64,000 nt of DNA from Sipunculus nudus (Eukaryota > Annelida > Sipuncula > Golfingiida > Sipunculidae). The notes under the pieces were generated by a model that did no database searches, was not told where the DNA came from, and was given only the letters and a program-made list of their open reading frames with translations. The translations under genes were made by a program, and so were the position numbers. Each line of letters starts with the position of its first letter. Positions within the stretch are counted from its first letter, which is position 1. This document shows positions 47,316-58,573 of this stretch, piece after piece. The stretch is taken from assembly GCA_026874595.1 (NCBI GenBank), contig CM049307.1, forward strand, positions 33,522,862 through 33,586,861, in the 5' to 3' direction.

Positions 47316-48635
47316 TACTTTGTTAAAATAGAAAGGTGTTCACGCATAATTTTTACAAATCTATGATTTGTTCATCCTCAGATTTACCCAAGTCTTTTAT
47401 GTGACCCTTTTCACCCTGATCTATTCCTCCTGTTTCATTCTTTATATGAATTTGAATTTTGAGGCTGAATTGTTCCAAATGTTAATTTTTGTGCAAGATA
47501 GTCATGGATCAAATTTCCATATGGGTTTAATTATGGATTTTAATGTCCAGACTTCATTGTTACAGATATTCATTTCTATGTATGTGTGATTGCATGTATG
47601 TATATTTAATGCTTCTGTGCCCCCATACAGAATGATAATGGATTTAATTCTAAAGTGATTTATTCAGGATTTTTTATGTCTGTACAGAAAAGTCTCTAAT
47701 GTATTTTTTCACAATGGTTACAGATTAAGTTTTCTGTATGAATGGTTACATATTTTTAAAGGGCTTATAATTTATAACATGACTGTAGTCAGTACTGGCA
47801 GTCAGAAATCCAGCCTCCACCAGGTAACATGAACTTGTATTGTGACTGGGCAGACAGCATGGTCCAAGACACCTGTCCACCATGCATTGATGCTGCAAAA
47901 ACCCAGATCCAACACTGGCCACTGGGCCAGCTGCTGTCTCCTTGTACTTGAACAAACACAACTTTTCTTTCCTACCAGAGTCTCAAGGTTCCTCCCACTT
48001 GGGGTGTACAATCAAAGTCATTTAGTTGTCCACAGTTGAGTTTATCCAGATCCCCCTCTACCCCCTGTGCTGGAGAGAGGGCTGGGTTACAGGGGGCATA
48101 TGTTATGCTGACCTATGACCCGCCCAGAATGTATACCACACCTTTATGTGTTATCTGATCATATAAAAAGTTAACTTGAGAAGTTTTGTGCAGTTAAAGG
48201 CAAATCAGACACTGAAAATGCCAGTGCTCACATAATTTCCTGTTTGTCTGGCAATCATGTCTTGAAGGCTGTTACTTTTGAGACCTAACCAGCGAGAAGC
48301 GTATTTATTTTGCTTTGGACAGACAAATTAGAAATGTTCAAACACCTGCACTTATACCTACTGACCTTATCTTCTGTAAATCTTGTCGCGTCTTTAATTT
48401 CTCCATCTCGTGAGTCACGTTGAAAACATATAAACGTGCATACCAATCACCTGAACATATATACCAAGTAAAACTGCTACCCGGTTGGATGGATGCCCGG
48501 CATAATATCAGCTGGAAAAGGGTTGTTGCATAATCAGTGGAATTATTCCAGGTCATAACCCTAGCAAAATGCACTGTTGCTTGTTAAAGCTTGCATCTTC
48601 AAAGCTATTGTGTTTGTATGTGAGTATTTATATCT

Positions 48636-48639
<4 letters not shown>
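47316..48639. other. Intergenic stretch, nothing recognised
   Basis: No exon or element recognised. Several overlapping open frames near 47746-48039 occur on both strands without domain support. Confidence 0.5.

Positions 48640-48695
<56 letters not shown>
48640..48695. repeat. (TA)n microsatellite
   Basis: A perfect TA dinucleotide run of about 55 bp. Confidence 0.97.
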
Positions 48696-48698
<3 letters not shown>

Positions 48699-49074
48699 CT
48701 TAATTTTAAATCAGTGTCAGACATCTCATTAAAGAAATAATTTTATATCATAAATTATGACATTTTTCATTCTTTATGTTTGTGGCTCATTTCTACACTA
48801 GCAGATATCCTCAGGGTGATTACAAGAACATGTTCAGTGAAACTTCAAAATATGAATAACATTGCATAATATAAGTTGTGCAATGTTACAATTTCTGCTT
48901 ACATGAAGTCAAATCATTCTATTGTCAATATAAAAGATCAAATCTTTAACCCTATAACTGGTTCCATCCAACTTCAGGCTTCTCATATAGGTTATCAAGG
49001 ACAACCAGTATTCATTCTTCTGCTCAGTGTAGCTTGACCAGCCACTACCAGTTCACTCTTCAAGAGTGCAGAAG

Positions 49075-49208
49075 TTTGGGGGGGGGTGGGTTCTCCCTTT
49101 CAACCACCAACCTGTCTTTTTTTAGCCATGACATGTAAATTTCTCAGAATAATCACACAATGACTCCCGTTGTCCCCCCTCCTGCAAAAAATCCTGGATC
49201 CGCGCCTG
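49075..49208 (-). mobile_element. Solo end of a hAT-like transposon
   Basis: Read on the minus strand from 49208, the sequence is CAGGCGCGGATCCAGGATT, then a G-rich block. CAGGNGCGGATCCAGG is a familiar hAT terminal sequence (recalled). The partner end was not found within several hundred bases upstream, so this looks like a truncated copy. Confidence 0.45.
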
Positions 49209-49396
49209 CTCTTTTGTGCTGGAGATGCAGCCCTTGTGGTATGGTAAAGATCTTTGCCAAGGGTTGGGGGAGAGAAAATTTTGAATTTCATGTGATCCTA
49301 CAAGCAGTGGTCACAAGTCCAGCTCCCTGAACATAACAGCTCCATGATCCACTTTAGGTAATGGTCAGTTAGTACCAATCATAATTAATTCTTCCT

Positions 49397-49413
49397 CCCC
49401 CCCCCCCCCCCCC
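49397..49413. repeat. C17 homopolymer
   Basis: An uninterrupted run of 17 C. Confidence 0.95.
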
Positions 49414-49459
49414 AGGAGAGATGTTGTCATCAGTATCAGTGTCAGCGTCTGTAGGATAC

Positions 49460-49960
49460 TAGTATCTTGTGAACCCCATAAGTTTTGAAGTGCTTCAGAT
49501 TTTGTCCCCACATTTGGTCCACAAATTGTTCCTACCAAGTTCTTCGTTGATTTTGAAAACAGGTGATCTTGACCAGGATCTTCAAGGTCAAATCAGCCGA
49601 ATTATAGTTATTGTCTTGTCAACATGATATTTTTGAAGGGCTGCATATTTTCCCCACAAATTTGACGCACTGATGGTTCCCACCAAAATCTTGGACGAGT
49701 TTGAAATTTGATGACCTTGACCCTCATCTTCAAGGTCAAATCTGTTGAAATGTAAAATTTTTTGAAACCCCATAACTTTTGAACCACTTCACACTTGGTC
49801 TTCAAATCTGGTACACAAATTGTTCCTACCAAGTTCTTCCCCAAGTTTGTCAAATGGTGACCTTGACCACGATCTTCAAGGTCAAATCAGCTGAATTACA
49901 GTGTTTGTCTTGTAAATGTGACAACTTTTGAAGGATTATTGTGACCCCTCTCACTTCGGA
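49460..49960 (+). repeat. 147-bp tandem repeat, about 3 units
   Basis: Ordered blocks are AACCCCATAACTTTTGAA, CACAAATTGTTCCTACCAAG, GGTGACCTTGACC and ATCTTCAAGGTCAAATCAGC. The CAAGGTCAAATC anchor lies at 49583, 49731 and 49877 (148 and 146 bp apart). Each unit carries two extended AGGTCA-type half-sites in opposite orientation. Confidence 0.8.
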
Positions 49961-50854
49961 AGTACTGAAGATAACCTACATGCAATGGGGGAGACATCTG
50001 TTTTTGCAAGTGCAAAAAACAAGCCATTCTAGTTACAACTGAGAATCAATACTCATGAGCATTTCCTTCTCCCCAGTCTCACATGGTAATTATTCATGAT
50101 AAAGGATTAAGAAAACAAATAATTGAACAAACCATTCTGTCAAATTCTGTCTTTCTGTGAAGAAAAATTATAGACAGCTGTTGCAAGATTAAAAGTATAA
50201 ATAAAGGATTGTATTACAGAAAATGTGATTTATTTACCAAGCCAAAGAAAAGTTCAGAGACCCATGTACTGGTGCTGTATGTGATAAAACCCCAGACTAT
50301 ACATGACCCAATTTTCAGCTGATCTATCGCATCCTGTTTCTGGGCGTGATTATGGTTGGAAGAATCTTCTTTAGAAATGTCACATATCATCATGACTGAC
50401 TTCAGCAGAGAGTGTGGCAGTTTCTCAAATTATATATAATTTTTGTATTTTATGGTGTTTCTATTTTGGGACACCTTGTAGATGTTACATGGGGGAAAAT
50501 TAGTCTTATTAGAGACTTAGATAATTTCTTGGAATAAGTAGCCTGTGGAAGCATTTGCCTTTCTATTAGCAAGTGAGATCCATACTTCTGGAAGCAGAGA
50601 ACAGTTTTGTTCCATAAAATGCACCTCCATTTTCCTGGATAAATTTTCAGACTTAATATTCATTGTATATAACCAGATATCTTGGGGTATTCAGGGTTTT
50701 CTTTCATTGCTTATTAACTTAACATTGGCTTAATCAGATTAAGAAGATTTGCTGGTAAAGAATCCCTTGTTCAGATTAATTTGTTGTAATTTGTCTTCCT
50801 CCACAACATTATAAAAATATGTATCTAAACATAGCTTTCTACTTTTATGTATTT
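49961..50854. other. Intergenic stretch, nothing recognised
   Basis: No exon or element recognised. Confidence 0.5.
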
Positions 50855-51420
50855 ACCTCTGCCAAAGAGATTATGTTTTCATTCCTGTTAATTTTTTGTT
50901 TGTTGGATTTTTTTGTTAGCATTATTACACAAAAACTACTGAACTGATTTTGAAAAAAAACTTTAGGGATTGGTGGGGCATAAGCACATAATATCTTTCC
51001 TCCATGATTTTTTATAGCTTTCTGAGCTATAGCAATCATCATTTGTCCCTCTGCCTTTCAGTTGTATGTTGATTAACATGGCACAAATTGTAACCATATG
51101 ACATGGAAACCTCTTGACTGAATGTCCAGGGAGTTCCTTAAAAATTTCTTTGAAAGTAGTTGTGTTAGTTATCATCCATTTGCCCAAAACCTGGTATGAT
51201 ATGCTTATTGATCATGAACAGGTTATACCCTGGCACACATTAATGCCTGTGTTCCTGGATCTGTCCTACCATTGGTCTTGGCTTGTCGGTTACTGGATTG
51301 TTAGCAATTTTTGAGTCAAACCTATCTTTCACATACAGCTGAACTACCAACAGTTGCTGGAAGTGCTCTGTGGATTTTTAGAACACATGGTCAAAGGTCA
51401 AGGTCACAGGACTTCTCCTG
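50855..51420 (+). repeat. Dispersed repeat (GATTATGTTTTCA type), composite
   Basis: It starts CTCTGCCAAAGAGATTATG, followed by a TTGTTTGTTGG block and AAAAACTACTGAACTGAT, as in the shorter copy at 5030-5160. It passes into AACATGGCACAAATTGTAACC and AATGTCCAGGGAGTTCCTT, blocks of the 340-bp family at 32980-34480, and ends with AAAGGTCAAGGTCACAGG. It appears to be a mosaic of dispersed repeats. Confidence 0.55.
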
Positions 51421-52404
51421 ATTTTTATACTGACCAAGCATCAGTTCATAATGTCATTTTTTTTAATGCTGAACATCTTGGTGCTGTTGACTTTTAGTTA
51501 CACATGCAGGGACATGCTACCAGTGCATCGTTCAGCTAAACATCACTTCATGCATGTCTTTTCTCACCTTCCTTAATAATATATTTGTAGTAGCCTTAGT
51601 AGGTACTGAAAGAGCTTTTGTTTTACATTTGGCTGCAGGCTATAACCAGTACACATGAAATACATGCTTAAGACCTTTTTTAGGGTCCCAGGGTGGGGAT
51701 AGGGGAGGGGGTGGACAAATCTGAACAATCCAAAGGGGATAATACATACAACAAGTCTATGGTCTTAATTTTTAAATCACCATGCTCCACAACTGCTTCC
51801 AGACATTTTTCTTGTTATTTGTCTAGTACATCCAGTATGTTTTCTGCCCTGGGAGATACTTAGTGTTATGGATTAACAAACAGGCTATAGCATTAAGAGT
51901 AAAAACACCCAGTGAAAGAGTTAAGAGTAAAATGACCCAGCGAAAGAGTTGATTTCTCCTCGCAGGGACAAGCTGAGCTCTGGTGATATCAATGTTATGG
52001 CGGGGCAGACTGTAAAAAGAAAAACAAAATCTCATGTCTATATTCATGATACACAGGGTCTCCAGCTGAGACAGATCAGTTGTAGCCTGTAAACTTATCA
52101 GGCCTGTGGGTGGAATCACCCAATTAGATGCTATTCTTGTAGGAGCTATATTTATGAACCTTTATGTAAAGATTGTGTCACATCTAATCAGGATCAAACC
52201 TTAACTTGATATTTCTGATATACTCCACCCTTTAGATCAATAAATCTTAATTAATATGGCTCCCTGCAAATTCATTGTTTGTATGTAGCATTCTTTTATT
52301 ACTGCAACCCATATGAGGCACCAGTAAATCTAATTTGATAAAAATTCTTCTGATGTGGTATATTTTCATCCCAGTGGTATAAAGGCCAGAGCTTGGCATT
52401 AGTG
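51421..52404. other. Intergenic stretch, nothing recognised
   Basis: Contains a short duplication (AAGAGTTAAGAGTAAAA-like text with CCCAGYGAAAGAGTT at 51909-51950) and a G-rich patch at 51693-51710. No exon recognised. Confidence 0.5.
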
Positions 52405-52620
52405 ATCTATCTATACAGGTTCTGTCTGCATCTCTTGGTCTTTCATGCTCTTGTCGCTGTCCATCTCCCTCCATTGCTGCATGTTTGTCTCTGCATCTTC
52501 CCATCTAACTTTTGTACTTGTACTTTTGTCTCTATCAATTTTCTCTCCCTCTGTGTCTCATCATCCTGTCTCTGGTCTGTTTCAGTCTTTATTCTGTGGC
52601 CTTGTCTCTGTGTTTCTTAA
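52405..52620 (+). repeat. Polypyrimidine (CT/TG-rich) repeat block 1
   Basis: Degenerate CTGTCTCTCCCTCCATCTGT-like sequence with almost no A on the plus strand. It is followed directly by a TAGCTTAGCTGACTGTAAGT element start at 52628. Confidence 0.75.
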
Positions 52621-52800
52621 TCAGGTTGTAGCTTAGCTGACTGTAAGTCATAGTGATGCTCCTTTGTCCATCATCAGTCTGCCCATTAAAGGCTGTTAAC
52701 AGAGCATGTTTTGGACCCAATGGACCTATAAAAAGTCACTGAGACTTCATTTCTTTTCCAGTTAAATCCTATTGTTACACTTCAAGAATGCCAAATATCA
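52621..52800 (+). repeat. 5' fragment of a CAGCTGAC-type dispersed element
   Basis: TAGCTTAGCTGACTGTAAGT, ATAGTGATGCTCCTTTGTCC and AACAGAGC parallel the start of the longer element at 54056, suggesting two copies of the same 5' end, each following a pyrimidine block. Confidence 0.5.
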
Positions 52801-53374
52801 AAACCATTGGTTTCATTATGTTCATATTTGGCATAACTACTCCTCTATATCTTTCCTATGTATTTGCCTGAAATAAGGTCAATATTGCATAATTTTTAGG
52901 AGTTGTATGGACCCAAACAAACATAACATATATTGTCGAAATAACGGGAAAGATATTTACCCACTTCACATAGTAACTGTTAAGGCTAGAGAGCCTTTAT
53001 CAAGTATGTAACAGTATTTAATTTAGATTTATTTGTATACCAGAACTTTGACCATGAATCATTTGTTTTCTGTGAGTACTGCTGATTTTATTTTCCCATC
53101 ATGCAAACATAAGGTTATAATCTTTTATAATTTGAAATTTGAAAGCATTAGGTAAAAAACTCTAGCTTTTATTAAAGTTTTTTAGAAGTCACTCATATTT
53201 TACTGCACAGAGGTGGGCATTGAACTTGTACTAATGGTTACTTTAACTGTTATTGATGTACAGTTCATTTTAGGATATAAATAATTTAAGTTTGTCGAAG
53301 CATACATTTCAGATAGATTTTGTAAATTATAGAAAATATGAGATTTAATTAAAAACAACAGTTTTTGCTCTTTT
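52801..53374. other. AT-rich spacer, nothing recognised
   Basis: No coding or repeat structure recognised between the element fragment and the second pyrimidine block. Confidence 0.5.
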
Positions 53375-54055
53375 TTATGTATCTCTCTATCAGTATCATT
53401 TTATCTGGTCTGCTTCCTTCATCTGTCCTTGCCTTTGTCTGTCTCCTTTAACCTGTCTCTTTAGGTCTTTGTTTCTGACTCCCTTTATCTGTGTTTTGTG
53501 CTATTTTTTTCTTTTTGTATGTTTTCCTCCATTTCATATTCCATTTGTGTCTTCCTCCAACTGATCTGTGTACTCTTTGTTTCTGTCAGCCTCAATCCAT
53601 TTCTCTTTTGCTTTTTCTTTCTGTCTTCCTGCATTTGTCTCTTTTGCTCTTGTTTCTGTTTGGTCTCCCTACATTTGTGTCTTGTCTTTGTCTGTCTCCT
53701 TTCATCTGTCCTTTGTACTCTTGTCTTAGTCAGCCCCCTCTATCTGTCTCTTGCCTTTATCTCTGTCTCCATCCATCTGTATCTCATCTTGTTTCTGTCT
53801 CCATATAAAATCAATATGCTCTTATCAGTCTGTCTCTGCTTCTTTATCAAATGCTCCTGTCTTTGTCTTTCCCATCTTGTTTGTCTTTCTCCCTCCACCT
53901 GTCTCTTGCGCTCTTGTCTCTGTCTCCCTCCAACTGTCCTACATGCAATTCCTCCATTTGTCTTCCTCCATTTGTCTCTTGTCTTCTCTGTTTCCCTCCA
54001 TCTCTGCCCCATGCTCTTGTCTATATCTCTACCTGTCTGCCTCAATTTGTTTTTA
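53375..54055 (+). repeat. Polypyrimidine repeat block 2
   Basis: Degenerate repetition of CTCTTGTGCTCTTGTCTCTG and TCTCCCTCCATCTGT modules, with a loose period of about 37-45 bp. The plus strand is nearly all C, T and G, so stop codons (which need A) are rare and all three forward frames stay open. The 210-codon frame at 53498-54130 is a by-product. Confidence 0.85.
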
Positions 54056-55130
54056 GTTCAGCTGACTGAAAGTCAACTGAGGTATAGGTATGGTGCTTTG
54101 TCCATCAGCCAGCAGGCTGGTCATCCGTAAGCAGGGCTGGACCCAGAAACTTCTTAGTGTACATCCAGGGAGGTAAATAAAATATCTCCTTTGAAACCTG
54201 AAAGTAGGTCAGTGTGACCTATATCCTCTGAGCGATGAAGCTTGTAAGTACCCCCCCCCCCAGAATAATTAAAAATTTGACACAAAGCCTCCAGTATCTT
54301 GATAATTATTGCATGGATTGCCATGATTCTCACCTTGAATATTGACCAAGACTATTTTCGTCAGTTCCTGAAAACTGGTGCACCACCTGTATTTTTTCCT
54401 TCTGTTTTTGAGACCATCAAATGACTGCAATTATGTCTGGTTCTCAGCTATGGTTTCATCCAGTGTCCTTAAACCAGGTGTGATTATTGATTATGATTGG
54501 TTTCTTCAGTTCCTGAAGACTGGTGGCGCCACCTGTATATTTTTAAGTTTTCATGCATTTTTCCTTTATTTTAAGACTGCCAAATTATATTGATACTATC
54601 AGATGTGCGACTGTGGTTTCATCTTTGTTCTGAAACCTTGTGTTGTTTATTAGGGCCCCACTTGAATAAGTGGATGCCCATTATTAATTACCCTCTCGGT
54701 CTGTCATTTTGTCTTTCTGTATGTCCATAAAATTTGTTTCCTGATGATAACTCCAGTTTGGATAGACATATGGATTTCAAACTTGACTTATGTATGGCCA
54801 ACCTCTAACACAAGAACTCTATTGATTTTGGTGTCATGAGGTCAAAGGTCTTATTTAGAAGAATGTGGATGCATTTTAAGCCAAATATTTCATCCCAAAC
54901 CTTTCTGTCTTCCATGTGGCGCACCTGCCAATAGGGGAAGGTTCCTTTTGATTTTGGGGTCACTATGTCAAAGTTCAAGGTTACAGGGCCCATCCATTGA
55001 CAAATTAGTTAATGGATGAAAACTCTAGTAGACAGGTTACCTTCAAACTGATCACAGGACCCATATTTTGAAAAAAACTCCTTATAGACAAATTCAGCTG
55101 AGCATTGAGACCCATGGGTCCCTAGTTGTA
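54056..55130 (+). mobile_element. Composite CAGCTGA-ended element between pyrimidine blocks
   Basis: It starts TTTAGTTCAGCTGACTGAAA; the reverse complement of its end starts CTACAACTAGGGACCCATGG then TCTCAATGCTCAGCTGAA. Inside are two units of the 340-bp family (ACATCCAGGGAGG at about 54162, GACTGGTGGCGCCACCTGT at about 54519) and an unrelated GATAACTCCAGTTTGGAT block. A C11 run at 54251 sits in the same unit position as the C16 run at 33452. It has no coding capacity, and its boundaries match abrupt changes to pyrimidine sequence. Confidence 0.55.
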
Positions 55131-56283
55131 GTTTTTTTTTCTATCTGTCTCTCTCCACCTTACTTCTGTGCTCTTTACTTTCTCTTTTTCCATCTTCCTC
55201 CCACTATCTCCCTCCAGCTGGCTCATCTTTTTCACTGTATATCTTGCTCCATATATCTATTGTGCTCTTGCATTTCTCTCTGTTTCTCTGTCTGTATTCT
55301 TTGTTATTTTCTATGTCTATTTGTGGCACATACTCCTAGCTATCTGTTTTCTTTCGGTCTCCTGTGCACTTGTCTCAGTCTCCCTCCACCTTTCTCTTGT
55401 GTACTTGTCTATCTCCCTCAACCTGTCTCATATGCTCTTTTCTCTTGTTTGTCCACCTCGACCTGTCTCTTGTGCTCTTTTTGTTTCTCAATTTGTCTCT
55501 TGTCTTAATGTGTCTGTCTCTCTCCCTACACCTGTCTCATGAGTAATTGTCTCCATCTCCTTTCACTTGTCTATGAGCACTTGTGTCTGTCTCCCTCTAC
55601 CTGCCTCTCATGCTTTTTTCCCTGTCTGTGTCCCTTCACCTGTCTCTTGTGCTCTTGTCTCTGCTCCTCCCTCCATCTGTCCTATATGCCCTTGTCTCTG
55701 TCTGTCTTTCTTCTTTCATTCAACTCTTGTATTCTTTATTTCTGTCACCCTCCATCTATATATATGTCCCATTCTCATGTCTATGTCTCCATCTATCTTC
55801 ATCTATCTGTCTTTTGTGCTTTTTTTCTTTGGCTGTCACCCTTCCATTGTCTGACTTTAGCTGTTTCTTATCTTTGTCTCTGTCTTGCTCCATCTGTCTC
55901 TTGCATTCTTGCTTCTGTCTGACTCCATCTGTATTCTTTGGTATTGTCTATCTATCCATCTGTAGCACATGCTCCTGGATATCTGTTTCCTTCTGTGTCT
56001 TGTACACTTGTCTCTGTCCATCTCATTCCAGCTGTCTCTTGTATATTTGTCTCTGTCTATCTCTTGATCACTTGTGTATATCCCTCAACCTGTCACTTAT
56101 GCTCATCTCTGTCTGCCTCCTCAACCTGCTTCATTTGCTCCTGTCCCTGCATGTCTGCCTCCACCTGCCTCTAGTACTTTTGTCTCTGTTTATCCATCTT
56201 CCTCCATTTGTCTTTTGTGTGCTTAGCATCTGCCTCTCTCCTTTCATTGTCTTTTGTGCTCTTTTCTTTCTCTGTCCCTTTTT
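55131..56283 (+). repeat. Polypyrimidine repeat block 3
   Basis: The same degenerate CTGTCTCTTGTGCTCTTGTC family as block 2. The 238-codon open frame at 55583-56299 translates to Leu/Ser/Cys-rich text such as SLSVSLHLSLVLLSL and is not considered a gene. Confidence 0.85.
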
Positions 56284-57286
56284 AGCCCTCAGCCCTTAGG
56301 CTGATGGGCTATTGTCGTCACCCAAGCTGTCCGTCCGTCCGTCCGGCGTCCGTTAACTTTTACCTTGTGAGCGGGATATCTTGAAAAGGATTCACCATCA
56401 GAATTTTATTTCCTCGGTAAAGATGTATATCGACAAAATCTCGGTCAAGTTCGAAATTGGGTGACCTTGACCTATTTTTCTACATTTTAGAGCTGATTAT
56501 AGAAAAACACTTAGATGCTAATTACTCAGGAACCATTTGGTGGATTTTCACAAAACTTACTATGATTATTGGGACTGATAATCTGTACCTGCTTCACAAG
56601 TTTGGTGGCGCCACCTACAATATCTGATTTTTAATGAATTTTTATCGGAATTTTTAACTTTGTGCTTGTGAGCGGGATATCTCTGAAAGGATTAACTGTA
56701 GGAATTTTATTTTTTCAGTGAAGATGTATATTGACAAAATCTCGGTCAAGTTCGAAGATGGGTGACCTTGACCTATTTTTCTACATTTTAGAGCTGATTA
56801 TAGAAAAAACATTTAGAAGCTTATTTCTCAGGAACCATTGGCTGGATTTTCACAATACTTACTATGATCATAGGGAGTGATGGTCTGTAACTGCTGCACA
56901 AGTTTGGGGGCGCCACTTGCAATTTCTCCTTTTTAATGAATTTTTCTTGGATTTTTCAACTTTGGCCTTGTGAGCAGGATATCTATAAAAGGATTCACAA
57001 TAGGAATTTTATTTCTTTGGTGAAGCTGTATATCGACAAAATCTGGGTCAAGTTCAAAGATGGGTGACCTTGACATACTTTTCAAGGTCACAGAGCTGAT
57101 AATAGAATAAAACTTAGAAGCTTATTTTTCAGGAAGCATTTGGTGGATTTAAATGAATCATGGTACATGCCTCTCCATTTTAAATTTATAACTGAGACAT
57201 GTACAGATATACATCCATGTGAGAACAGATACTTAGTACTTGTTACTGTTACCACCTCTAAACACTGTTCTTTTTGGCTGAGGGCT
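56284..57286. mobile_element. Inverted-repeat element with internal 301-bp tandem units
   Basis: It is bounded by AGCCCTCAGCC at the left and its exact complement GGCTGAGGGCT at the right, both abutting pyrimidine repeat. Near the left end is TTAGGCTGATGGGCTATTGT then GTCCGTCCGTCCGTCCGGCG. The interior has about 2.6 units: the GAGCGGGATATC anchor falls at 56369, 56670 and 56972 (301 and 302 bp apart), each followed by AATCTCGGTCAAGTTCGAA and GGGTGACCTTGACCTA. Two of the units then carry TTTGGTGGCGCCACCTACAA or a variant. Non-coding. Elements of this kind are common in bivalves (recalled). Confidence 0.7.
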
Positions 57287-57769
57287 TTTGTCAGCTTCTA
57301 CTGATATTCTAGTTTCTGTTGTCTCCTTCCAGTTATCTGTCATCTTTCTCTTGCTTTGTCTCTGTTTATTTATTTCTTGCACTCTGGCCTTTGCCTCTGT
57401 CCTTCCATCTGTATATCATCTTCTTGCCTCTGACTCCATTGGCATTCTTTGCTATTGTCTATCTATTCATCTGTAGTATATGTCCCTGTCGGTTTGTTGC
57501 CTCCACCTGTTCCTAGTGCTGTTGTCTTTGTCTGTCTCTCTCCATTTGTTCTTTGTGCAACTGTCTCTGTGTCTCTTCCTTTGGTTGTCTCTTGTATTCT
57601 TAGTTTCTGTCACCCTTCCATCTGTCTTTTGTGCTCTTGTTTTTTTTTTTTTTCTTTGTCTTCCTCCATTTATCTCTTTGGCTCTGTCTGTTTGTTTGCC
57701 TCTTATTTGTTTCTGTATGTGCACTTGTCTTTATCTAACTTACTCAATTGGCTCTGATGGTCTCTTATA

Positions 57770-57806
<37 letters not shown>

Positions 57807-58475
57807 TTCCTTCTTTCTTCACTTGTCTCTTAATTGTACCCTTATCTTTGTCTCTGTCTGTCCCCTCCATATGTTTTTTGTGTTCTCCCTAATCATCTTG
57901 TCTTGTCCTTGTATCTCTTTCTCCTGTGCTTCTTTCTCTGGCCAAACTTTGTCTTGTATTCAGGATTTCTTGTTCTTTTGTAACATGTGTCATCTTTTTA
58001 CAGCTCCATTTCTCTTGTTCTTTCCTTGTGTGCTTCACAGTGTCTCTTACTCTTGTACTATTCTATGTCTTTTTCTCTTGTACTCCTCAATTTATCTTTT
58101 TCTTTAACTTTTCCAAGTCAGTTCCTTATCAGCCCCTTCCTATCTTTTTTTACTCCTACATTTCTCTTATTCTTGTGTGTTTCTATGGTTTCTCCTGAGT
58201 TCTTTTTCATCTCTCTCTTTCTCTCTGTCTGTCTCTGTTGGTCTGTCTCTGTCTCTCTTGTTCATTTGATTGTGTTTGTTGCTACTTTGTCTTTTCAAAG
58301 TTTGCTTCATGTGTCTTTTAAAGTGTGCTTCATGTCTCTTTGGCTGTTGCTTACACATTTATCTAAGTCTTGTGCTTTTCATGTCTTCAAATTTGTATGC
58401 CAGTTCCATTTTACTTCCTCTCCTCCACCCTCAACCATTTGTTCAGTGTTTTTTTTTTTTTTGCTAAATTATCAT
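57287..58475 (+). repeat. Polypyrimidine repeat block 4 with (GTCT)n
   Basis: This is the continuation of block 3 beyond the inserted element. It includes a perfect GTCT tetranucleotide run at about 57771-57807. It grades into a T-rich segment ending with a T run at about 58448-58462. Several 60-200 codon open frames are artefacts of A-poor sequence. Confidence 0.85.
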
Positions 58476-58560
58476 TGTGTGCATGTGAGTGTGTATATGT
58501 TACTTCATGTCCAGACATTCATAAAGATATTGAAGAAAAAGGTAATGAAGAGTGTGGGTT

Positions 58561-58573
58561 GGGGGGGGGGGGG
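58561..58573. repeat. G13 homopolymer
   Basis: An uninterrupted run of 13 G shortly after the last pyrimidine block. Confidence 0.95.

Noticed and set aside
53498..54130. A 210-codon open frame, and a 238-codon frame at 55583-56299, rich in Leu, Ser and Cys
   Set aside because: They arise from polypyrimidine repeat DNA in which stop codons are rare because A is scarce. Several frames are open at once and the translation is a degenerate repeat with no domain.
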